From Deltaproteobacteria bacterium (GTDB lineage Bacteria; Desulfobacterota; UBA8473): DNA of 12,759 bases. The stretch spans positions 1 through 12,759 of the forward strand of contig DAOWME010000065.1 in the NCBI GenBank assembly GCA_030643245.1, written 5' to 3'. Below the pieces are notes generated by a model that was given only the letters and a program-made list of their open reading frames with translations, made no database searches and was not told the origin of the DNA. The position numbers and the translations under genes are program-made. Of the stretch, positions 6,857 through 12,759 are shown piece by piece. The stretch's first letter is position 1, and each line of letters starts with the position of its first letter.

Positions 6857-8098
6857 CTACGAAACGAGTTGCGAGTACAGATTGATCACATTGTCTGCGA
6901 TTACCGACCACTCAAACCTCTCCACCCGTTTAGCCGCTTCTTTACCGAATTTCTCCCTTGTGCCGGGATTGGCAAGGAGCCATTTGAGTCTCTCAGCCAA
7001 CATTTCAGTGTCCCCCTCAGGCACTAAGAGACCTGTCTTTTTGTCGCTTATGATATGAGAAAGCCCCCCCACCTCAGACGCTACCACCGGTGTACCACAC
7101 GCCATAGCTTCAAGGGCGACTATACCAAATGATTCATACCTGGAAGGTAGCACACACACCTCGGCGCCGGAGTAATAATAAGGTAACAGGTCCTGTCTCT
7201 TAGCTCCAAGGAACTCTACCCTATCTTTGAGGTTCAACTCCGTTGTCAATTTCATGAGATTTATCAACTCAGTATCCTCCGAAGAGGTGCGATCATGCAA
7301 GTCCCCTCCAATGATCATCAGTTTTATCCCATTACCGTTGTCTCTGTCATATCTTGTCAGGATGTCCATCGCTCTTATTAGTCTGTCTACCCCTTTGATG
7401 GGATCGATTCGTCCCACAAAGAGTATGAACCTCCCGCCATTGAGCCCCAAATGACTTCTTGCCTCCTCCGGTTCCCACGGTTTGAATATATCGGAGTCCA
7501 CGCCGCAGGGAATTACCTCGATCTTATCTGGGTCAATAGCAAATTCCCTGCTTATCTGTATCCCCTCAAGAGGTGTTGTAACAATTATCCTATCAACAAC
7601 CCTGAGAACCTCCATCTCCTTCTCAAGCCGAAGAGATGGTTCCTTCTCGTTATCAGTCCGTGCTACTCGATTCTTCAAGAAACCCAGGGTATGGGACGTG
7701 TGAACGGTTCGTACACCCCATTCCTCACTGAGTTTGTTGGCTATCCATCCGGACATCCAGTAATGGCTGTGGATCAAATCATAAGTTATCGCCTCTTCCA
7801 AGGCAAAGCCGAAGACACCTTCCAGAAACTCCGGCAAATAGTTCCAAATCAGAGCTTTGTGGCAGGGTTTCTGCAACCCTGCCCTTATGTGGACAACCCG
7901 CACGTTTTCATATACGTGAACTACCTTAGGTACAGATGGGTTCTTGGATCGGGTGAAGATGTCCACTCCAATGCCTCTTTGTCCCAATCTGCGACTGAGT
8001 TCCCGTATATACAAATTCATACCGCCTGTATTTATCCCTCCCAATATGTCCATAGGACAGCTATGAACTGAGAGCATCATCACTCTATTCAACGGCAT
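6857..8098 (-). CDS. GT4 glycosyltransferase, MshA-like
   Basis: Retaining GT-B glycosyltransferase of family GT4, 413 residues, cytoplasmic. The N-terminal sugar-acceptor half has the glycine-rich loop GGINTGGMNLYIREL at 20-34 and HTSHTLG at 133-139, both like MshA and sucrose-phosphate-synthase-type enzymes. The C-terminal half has IPCGVDSDIFKP at 196-207, FVGRIDPIKG at 227-236 and the E-x7-E motif ESFGIVALE (Glu322, Glu330) that binds the nucleotide sugar. MshA transfers GlcNAc to inositol phosphate and BshA to malate. Adjacency to a GlcNAc-type deacetylase argues for UDP-GlcNAc as donor here. The start has AAGAAGGG five bases upstream, and the gene follows the acyltransferase by 11 bases. 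Confidence 0.88.
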   Translation of the reverse strand: MPLNRVMMLSVHSCPMDILGGINTGGMNLYIRELSRRLGQRGIGVDIFTRSKNPSVPKVVHVYENVRVVHIRAGLQKPCHKALIWNYLPEFLEGVFGFALEEAITYDLIHSHYWMSGWIANKLSEEWGVRTVHTSHTLGFLKNRVARTDNEKEPSLRLEKEMEVLRVVDRIIVTTPLEGIQISREFAIDPDKIEVIPCGVDSDIFKPWEPEEARSHLGLNGGRFILFVGRIDPIKGVDRLIRAMDILTRYDRDNGNGIKLMIIGGDLHDRTSSEDTELINLMKLTTELNLKDRVEFLGAKRQDLLPYYYSGAEVCVLPSRYESFGIVALEAMACGTPVVASEVGGLSHIISDKKTGLLVPEGDTEMLAERLKWLLANPGTREKFGKEAAKRVERFEWSVIADNVINLYSQLVS

Positions 8099-8109
8099 GT
8101 TAACCCTTC

Positions 8110-9129
8110 TTAAATTTCTGTTTTGTTTATAATCATCTTGTATATGATGGAATCTCTGGCCCCAAAGCGATATTTGTATGGCTCTCTCCCCCTCAGGAAA
8201 TCAAACTCACTTCGGCCCGCATCTATTGCCTCACGTATCAAATAAGCCGTAAGGACTACGCCGGGGCTCAAATAGGAATGCTCCGGGTCGTAACCGGAAT
8301 TGTATAAGTAAATTTTGTTCCTGTAGTTAAGGCAGAATGAAGACGCCACATGAGTTCCATCCGTTTGTAAAAAAGATAGTTTCAGCCGGTTTTCCGGGAA
8401 TAGGATACCTGCGACGGCCTTAAAGAACAAGCTCATGTCCCCGTTCATAAAGCCCTCTTTCCGGGCATCACTCTTGCGGTGTAAGGACATAAACAGTTCC
8501 ATCCCCCCGGCCAAGGAGTCCTGCTCCTTAATACTATAATCGGTAACAGACTCGCACAACCTCTCAATCCGTCGAATTTTGCGCCGTAGTTCATGTCGGT
8601 CCCTTTTGTTCATAAATTCGAGATACTTCTCCCAGGATGAAGGCAAATATATCTTAGGGCATACATCCTCCTCAGAGACCTCAACGAGATATTTGCTCTC
8701 CATGACAAGCTGCTTCAACACAGTCAAGGTAGTTGAGGTTTCTTTCAGACAATGGAGATCAATGAAATCCCACTCTCCTTCTATAGACTCCCAGAATGTG
8801 ATTATATCCTTGCTGACCTCCTGCTCATAACCAGACTTTGCAATAATATCCAGGTAATCGGTTATATCCGTTCCCCCCACGAATTTCATAACCCTCTTGC
8901 CGTCAACGGATGATTCGATGAAGAAGGGGGCCAGGCCACAAAGGTCTCCCCTTTCCTCACGAAGCGCCAGGAGTCTCAGTTCTTTATCTTGCTCAAAATG
9001 TTTCCACCACGTACTCTGCCATTGCCACGTAAGGAAGATATCGTCAGCTGGGCTTTCCTCTAAAAGTTCTTCCCATTCGTCTGGCAACATGGTGAATGCC
9101 GTAGTTTTCGTATAAAGCTCCGGTTTCAC
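8110..9129 (-). CDS. CelD/BcsL-like GNAT acyltransferase
   Basis: Double-GNAT acyltransferase of the Acetyltransf_6 type (CelD/BcsL, related to FemAB). The N-terminal half has FLTWQWQSTWWKHF, LCGLAPFF and VMKFVGG; the C-terminal half has RHELRRKIRR and the hallmark ending FDFLRGREPYKYRFGA. I start it at GTG 9129 (339 residues). An earlier in-frame GTG at 9150 lies at or before the transcription start expected from the promoter at 9154-9182, while AGGGGGA lies upstream of 9129. The family N-acylates sugars or amino sugars, but its substrates are poorly known. It leads an operon with a glycosyltransferase and a deacetylase, so acylation of the freed amine is plausible, in the way MshD acts in mycothiol synthesis. 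Confidence 0.82.
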   Translation of the reverse strand: MKPELYTKTTAFTMLPDEWEELLEESPADDIFLTWQWQSTWWKHFEQDKELRLLALREERGDLCGLAPFFIESSVDGKRVMKFVGGTDITDYLDIIAKSGYEQEVSKDIITFWESIEGEWDFIDLHCLKETSTTLTVLKQLVMESKYLVEVSEEDVCPKIYLPSSWEKYLEFMNKRDRHELRRKIRRIERLCESVTDYSIKEQDSLAGGMELFMSLHRKSDARKEGFMNGDMSLFFKAVAGILFPENRLKLSFLQTDGTHVASSFCLNYRNKIYLYNSGYDPEHSYLSPGVVLTAYLIREAIDAGRSEFDFLRGREPYKYRFGARDSIIYKMIINKTEI

Positions 9130-9153
9130 ACCTATCCATTCCCCCTGCACCTA

Positions 9154-9182
9154 CTTATAACACCAAGGCGTTTCCAAGTCAA
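9154..9182 (-). promoter_or_regulatory. sigma70-type promoter of the acyltransferase/glycosyltransferase/deacetylase operon
   Basis: On the - strand, TTGACT (9182-9177) and TATAAG (9159-9154) are separated by exactly 17 bases, each with five of six consensus positions. Transcription would start near 9147, giving a short leader of about 18 bases to the GTG at 9129. Confidence 0.75.
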
Positions 9183-9197
9183 TTCATTGGCTGCAAC

Positions 9198-9234
9198 AAA
9201 AAACCCACCAAGAGACAATGTCTTTGCTGGGTTT
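9198..9234 (-). terminator. Rho-independent terminator after the radical SAM gene
   Basis: On the - strand, an aaaccca arm (9234-9228) pairs with tgggttt (9207-9201). Further imperfect pairing continues inward, and a run of six T (9203-9198) follows. It lies about 60 bases after the radical SAM stop and just before the next promoter, separating the two transcription units. Confidence 0.8.
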
Positions 9235-9291
9235 CTCACTCTGGCTTTGTGAAATTCGATATCTGAAAACTGATAGTAACTACCGGACGAA

Positions 9292-10419
9292 TCAGTTCAA
9301 GGACGGCTCATGCCAACATCTTGGATCTTCCTCCATCATATCACCAGAATAGTAGTGAGCCACACCACGGTTCCCGCCGCAGACGAACTTGTATTCACAC
9401 CTGCCGCACTTACCTTTAAGGTTTTCCCTGTGTTTCAGTTTCTCGATGATCTCAGAATTCCTCCAGATTTCCCCGAAGGGTTTTTCCCTTAAATCACCGA
9501 TCTCTATCCTTAACGTGGAAAAGGGGATAACTTTGCCGTTAGGCTTTATCCCATAGCTAAGTATCCCCCCGACATCTCCTATTACCATGGCATCGCTGTA
9601 GGGGTCGACGCAGTTTTCTATGAATTCCTCATTGTGTGCAATGAACCAGAAGGGGTCATCCGGCAAAGATGCCACAGGAGGCTCTGATTTAAACCTCCTC
9701 TCTGCCAGGTATTCACACATCCACTTTCTCTGCTCTTTTGTCAGGGTCTGATCGGATATATTCTCCCCCCTTCCGAATGGCAGGAAATCATTCACCTCAA
9801 AACAGTTTATCTCAAGATCGTTAGTCAACTTCAAGAGATCAGGTAGTTCATGGATGTTCGCCTTGGAAACAGTGTGCATAACGCAGACCTGAAGCCCTGC
9901 CCCCATGCAGTTTTCTATACCTTTAATGGCCTTTTTAAAGGAGCCGTCACCCCTTATAGAGTCATTGGTTTTCGCGGTCGCTCCCTCTAAACTCACACCC
10001 ATTACCCAGATGCCAACATCTTTCAGGTTCTTGGCGTATTCCTTGTCTATCAGGGTGCCGTTGGTACAGACGGCCAGTTCAAACCTCGGTATGGCATATT
10101 CCGCAATTTCTAGAAAATCCTTTCTCAAAAGGGGTTCACCACCAAGGATCATCAAGATCTTTGTGTCCGACTCTGAAATATTATCTATCAAAGCCAGGGC
10201 GCCGTCCGTATTTAACTCATCATTCCTCGGTTTTCCGGCATCTAATCCACAATGGGTACACCTCAAATTACACGAATGCGTAACCTCCCAAAAGGCAAAA
10301 TGGGGTTGCTTAAACCTCAAAAGTTCCTTCTGATACTTACTATGGGTAAAGTCTAAGACATCCTCCGGAGAGAATCCCAACTTCTCTCTTGGTATGGCTC
10401 CCTGGCATGACTGACACAT
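9292..10419 (-). CDS. radical SAM protein with reduced SPASM domain (AhbC/NirJ-like)
   Basis: Radical SAM enzyme of 375 residues if started at ATG 10419, which has GAGGGGG eight bases upstream; an earlier ATG at 10461 (389 residues) has no good site. The cluster motif is Cys50, Cys54 and Cys57 (SCNLRCTHC), GGEP is at 93-96, and the C-terminal SPASM block CGRCEYKFVCGG at 338-349 with DPRC at 365-368 resembles heme-pathway enzymes AhbC, AhbD and NirJ. Two cysteines usual there are absent: the P-C position reads PF (Phe300), and the residue pair after CGG is NR rather than CR. The N-terminus adds MCQSC. The substrate is unknown; the family modifies tetrapyrroles or peptides. No precursor peptide gene was seen nearby. 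It appears monocistronic. Confidence 0.82.
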   Translation of the reverse strand: MCQSCQGAIPREKLGFSPEDVLDFTHSKYQKELLRFKQPHFAFWEVTHSCNLRCTHCGLDAGKPRNDELNTDGALALIDNISESDTKILMILGGEPLLRKDFLEIAEYAIPRFELAVCTNGTLIDKEYAKNLKDVGIWVMGVSLEGATAKTNDSIRGDGSFKKAIKGIENCMGAGLQVCVMHTVSKANIHELPDLLKLTNDLEINCFEVNDFLPFGRGENISDQTLTKEQRKWMCEYLAERRFKSEPPVASLPDDPFWFIAHNEEFIENCVDPYSDAMVIGDVGGILSYGIKPNGKVIPFSTLRIEIGDLREKPFGEIWRNSEIIEKLKHRENLKGKCGRCEYKFVCGGNRGVAHYYSGDMMEEDPRCWHEPSLN

Positions 10420-10485
10420 GATACGCACCCCCTCGTAAAGCCCAATAGAAATGTTGGTCATTGATTGTCGTTATCTCAAATTATT

Positions 10486-10514
10486 AATATATAACATCTT
10501 TACGCAAAAATCAA
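10486..10514 (-). promoter_or_regulatory. sigma70-type promoter of the radical SAM gene
   Basis: On the - strand, TTGATT (10514-10509) and TATATT (10491-10486) are 17 bases apart. Transcription from about 10479 would leave a leader of about 60 bases to the preferred ATG at 10419. Confidence 0.65.
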
Positions 10515-10586
10515 CTCCTGTTTGGAAACTCAATGAGAAGAAGACAATCGGTGTGTCATTTATTGGTGAATGTATGTGTGAGACTT

Positions 10587-12407
10587 TTATTCTGCCTGAA
10601 CGAGCAACCTCTGACCAGGGAAAATAGTACTTCGAGGTGTCAGGTGGTTTAGCCTGAGGAATTCGGAAAGGTTCATTTGGTGTTTTTGCGCAATCGCATA
10701 TGATGAATCCCCTTTTGAGACTTTGTATACCTTGGTCCTCATCTCTGTGTAATCTTTCCTGTCACTGGAAATGATGAGAACCTGCCCTATTCGCAGATGT
10801 GTGCTATTAAGTTGATTCAAAGACTGTATGGCATTTGTGGTGGTTCCGAATCGATTGGCAATCTTCCAGAGAGAGTCCCCCTTCCGGACTACATGCTTTA
10901 TCAGCCTTCCCTTTGTCTTGGAGTAAGACCCCGATGTCGGGGTTTCCTGAGAGGACACGTATCTCCTCCCTGCGGGAACCTTAAGCCTCCAACCGACTCT
11001 TATATGCCGCGCACTCCTTAGCCGCCCGTTCATAGCCATAATCGCCCTGACGCTTGTTCTGTATTTATGGGCTATCACCGACAGAGATTCACCTTTCCTG
11101 ACCTTGTGTATCACGTATGCGGGAACAGGGGGATGATACACAGGTATATCACTCAATTCTGAGAGAAGTAACGACCCTTTACCCTCGGGCACCTTAAGGG
11201 TGTAAGGTTGGTTGGGGGTGAAATTACGTCTTAGCGCCGGGTTTAGATCGGTCAAGACTTGGTAGGGTAAACCCAGATGTTCGGCCACTTTCCTCAGGTG
11301 GACCTGCCTATCGATCGTAACTTCCTCCGTTCGGACCCTTTCGTCCACAGGGGGCAGGATGAAGCCGTGAGTTTCAGGGTCGTTCAAAATGTGTAATACC
11401 GCCAGAAACTTCGGTACATAAAAGGCCGTCTCTCTGGGAAGTTTTTCGTAGAGATCCCAGAAATTGTCGAGGTAATTAATGCGTTGAGTCCGGATGCGTC
11501 TCAACACCGTCCCCTCTCCACAATTATAGGCAGCCAAGACTGTTGCCCAGTCACCAAAAATCTGGTGGAGTTCCTTGAGGTAGTCGATGGCAGCCCTGGT
11601 GGACTTCTCTGGATCCATTCTCTCATCGATGCATCGGTTTCTCTTTAGACCAAACTTGTATCCCGTAGAAGCGATAAACTGCCAAAGTCCGAGGGCCCTC
11701 GCCCTGGAAAATGCCCTCAACTTGAAACCACTTTCGATCAGGGGCAACCACGAGAGTTCCTCGGGAAGGCCTGCTTCCTCCAGCGCCTTCACAATGAACG
11801 GACGATACCTTCCGGAACGACGATAGGAATCAAGAAAAAACTTTCTGTTTTTACCTTTGAATGTTTCCAATGCTTTCTCAACATGTTTGTTCATGACAAG
11901 AGGGATCGCTTTGTGATCCCCGTTGGCCACCGTGAACCTCGATGAATAACATTCGATAATTCGCTTTGATATGGTGAAACGCAGATCATCCCTTTGCTGC
12001 AGGAATTCGGGTTCTTGGTCAGGGTTAACTTGCAATATGAGGGAATATGCCTGATCAAGAGCATCAAGGGCATTATCGAGATCCCCCTGCTCCCAAAAAT
12101 CATTCGAGACCTGGCAAAACCCCAGGGCGGAGTCGAGAGTTTCCTGGTCGGTTTTATCCTGCTGTTCTGCATCGGGAGGTGAGATAGTATTTTCATTGAG
12201 GGCTAGAGGAGATGGGGACGAAACAATAAACGTCTCCTCAATTGGCATGGGGAAACGTTGGGAATCTGTTTCTATTGCGTCAACAGTTTCCGTAAAATGT
12301 TCTTCCTCGTGTTTAAAGTAAGAGGTTTCGGTGGCGCACCCTGCACCGACCACCAAGAGGAACATCATGAGAAACATTCTTAGATCGGATAACATATAAT
12401 GGCGCAA
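10587..12407 (-). CDS. mltD: MltD-like lytic transglycosylase lipoprotein with three LysM domains
   Basis: Predicted membrane-anchored murein lytic transglycosylase, which cleaves the MurNAc-GlcNAc bond to form anhydro-muropeptides. In order: a hydrophobic N-terminus with a lipobox-like VGAGC (Cys24), a low-complexity stretch to about 90, an SLT catalytic domain at about 205-340 with the catalytic Glu225 in LPLIESGF, ALGLWQFI at 238-245 and AAYNCGEG at 292-299, then LysM domains at about 431-478, 503-547 and 559-604 that bind glycan. The length (606) is long for MltD because of the third LysM and the N-terminal linker. The start is TTG at 12407, with GGAAAGGG six bases upstream; an in-frame ATG four codons later lacks as good a site. 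The upstream edge is a palindromic repeat beginning about 30 bases away. Confidence 0.92.
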   Translation of the reverse strand: MRHYMLSDLRMFLMMFLLVVGAGCATETSYFKHEEEHFTETVDAIETDSQRFPMPIEETFIVSSPSPLALNENTISPPDAEQQDKTDQETLDSALGFCQVSNDFWEQGDLDNALDALDQAYSLILQVNPDQEPEFLQQRDDLRFTISKRIIECYSSRFTVANGDHKAIPLVMNKHVEKALETFKGKNRKFFLDSYRRSGRYRPFIVKALEEAGLPEELSWLPLIESGFKLRAFSRARALGLWQFIASTGYKFGLKRNRCIDERMDPEKSTRAAIDYLKELHQIFGDWATVLAAYNCGEGTVLRRIRTQRINYLDNFWDLYEKLPRETAFYVPKFLAVLHILNDPETHGFILPPVDERVRTEEVTIDRQVHLRKVAEHLGLPYQVLTDLNPALRRNFTPNQPYTLKVPEGKGSLLLSELSDIPVYHPPVPAYVIHKVRKGESLSVIAHKYRTSVRAIMAMNGRLRSARHIRVGWRLKVPAGRRYVSSQETPTSGSYSKTKGRLIKHVVRKGDSLWKIANRFGTTTNAIQSLNQLNSTHLRIGQVLIISSDRKDYTEMRTKVYKVSKGDSSYAIAQKHQMNLSEFLRLNHLTPRSTIFPGQRLLVQAE

Positions 12408-12433
12408 TTGAAACCCTTTCCGCCAAAAAAATG

Positions 12434-12640
12434 CGACCTGTGCAGTTGGTCAAGTTTACCGCTTGCCGGCTGCTTGCTTCGTTTGCTTCTTATGAACTAC
12501 AGTCTTGCATAAGGCTGAATGTGTAATGGGATGAAAAGTCTCGTATGTCTATTTAAAAAGTTGGCCAGGTCCTTACGTATAAGAAGCAAACGAAGCAAGC
12601 AGCCGGCGCTTAACGCAATCCTGCTCAACTGCACAGGCCG
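12434..12640. repeat. small palindromic (MITE-like) element, copy B, interrupted
   Basis: The ends are cgacctgtgcagttg (12434-12448) and, inverted, 12626-12640 with 14 of 15 matching. The interior block GTTTACCGCTT is followed, after a 143-bp insertion and a duplicated GCTT, by AACGCAAT, exactly as it runs uninterrupted in copy A at 2940-2958. Without the insertion the element is 60 bp, shorter than copy A, which has about 40 extra bases before its right arm. Confidence 0.85.
12465..12607. mobile_element. 143-bp MITE-like insertion with 29-bp perfect inverted ends
   Basis: The left end 12465-12493 and right end 12579-12607 are perfect reverse complements over 29 bases, beginning GCCGGCTGCTTGC. 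GCTT at 12461-12464 is repeated at 12608-12611, as expected for a 4-bp target duplication (or CGCTT if the end is shifted by one base). Copy A of the host repeat has a single GCTT at 2947-2950, so it preserves the empty site. There is no transposase, so the insertion would be mobilised in trans. The family is not recognised. Confidence 0.85.
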
Positions 12641-12672
12641 AAATAACTTCCCCATTTATACATCTCATCTTC

Positions 12673-12759
12673 AGGCCATCTTTGCCCGATCTTCAAACAC
12701 AAAATCCTCGAAATAGGCAAAACTATTCCTGTGGTTTTGTATTTTCAGATCGAACAAAT
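12673..12759. repeat. 87-bp terminal direct repeat, right copy
   Basis: Identical to bases 1-87. On the - strand it continues the open frame seen at the left end, closing with TGA at 12673-12671. Confidence 0.95.

Larger units (their letters stand above)
12408..12759. other. 352-bp gene-free, repeat-rich region
   Basis: Between the transglycosylase start and the window end I see no credible gene. It holds palindromic element copy B split by a 143-bp insertion, then about 30 bases of unassigned sequence, then the right copy of the 87-bp terminal repeat. A 65-codon + strand reading at 12519-12716 runs through the insertion, its arm and the terminal repeat, and looks fortuitous. Confidence 0.8.

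Noticed and set aside
7451..8071. 206-codon + strand open frame
   Set aside because: Antisense to the well-supported GT4 glycosyltransferase; no independent evidence.
12434..12460. Promoter for the transglycosylase inside the palindromic element (TTGACC on the - strand)
   Set aside because: No acceptable -10 box lies 16-18 bases downstream; the expected place is a T run.
12465..12607. Possible CRISPR or tandem repeat array
   Set aside because: There are only two arms, in inverted orientation, with a single unique middle. This is an inverted-repeat insertion and not an array.
12519..12716. 65-codon + strand open frame in the right intergenic region
   Set aside because: It crosses the insertion, its inverted arm, the outer repeat and the terminal repeat; no conserved element boundary matches it.

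Overview
This window reads as chromosomal DNA from a diderm (Gram-negative), probably anaerobic or respiratory bacterium. It carries a futalosine-route menaquinone cluster, an outer-membrane-type lytic transglycosylase lipoprotein with LysM domains, many GTG/TTG starts with G-rich Shine-Dalgarno sites, and tightly packed operons. A Desulfobacterota-like (deltaproteobacterial) origin is my best guess from gene style. I see no rRNA, tRNA or taxonomic marker that would settle it.

Layout. One gene, rimI (214-735), is on the + strand, and all other genes are on the - strand. Read in the - direction from the right end, they are: an MltD-like LysM transglycosylase (12407-10587); a radical SAM/SPASM protein with its own promoter and terminator (10419-9292); a CelD-like acyltransferase, an MshA-like GT4 glycosyltransferase and an LmbE/PIG-L deacetylase in one close-packed operon with a well-formed sigma70-type promoter (9129-6163); then mqnE, mqnA and mqnC (6081-3047), a 160-bp gap filled by a palindromic repeat, a 6-oxopurine-type MTAP/PNP homologue (2886-2062) and a TrzA/MtaD-type amidohydrolase deaminase (2048-753). 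rimI and the deaminase converge with only 17 bases between their stop codons.

How the genes work together. MqnA makes 3-enolpyruvylbenzoate from chorismate, MqnE joins it to SAM-derived adenosine to give aminofutalosine, and MqnC cyclises dehypoxanthinylfutalosine. The steps in between (deamination, then removal of hypoxanthine) are plausibly covered by the two downstream genes. The nucleoside enzyme has Asn rather than Asp at the base-recognition position and an altered phosphate-site motif, so it may be an unrecognised substitute for MqnB. Neither mqnB nor mqnD is in the window. The acyltransferase/glycosyltransferase/deacetylase trio has the enzyme types used to build mycothiol or bacillithiol, so an unassigned small thiol or amino-sugar conjugate is a reasonable hypothesis.

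Repeats. The first and last 87 bases are identical. The sequence is therefore either a circular-closing contig or one bounded by a genomic repeat; given the housekeeping content, I favour a repeat. Small palindromic elements with inverted ends occur inside the mqn operon and beside the transglycosylase. The second copy is itself split by a 143-bp insertion with 29-bp perfect inverted ends and a 4-bp target duplication, and the first copy preserves the empty site. This nested, non-coding mobile-element arrangement is the most clear-cut unusual structure in the window.
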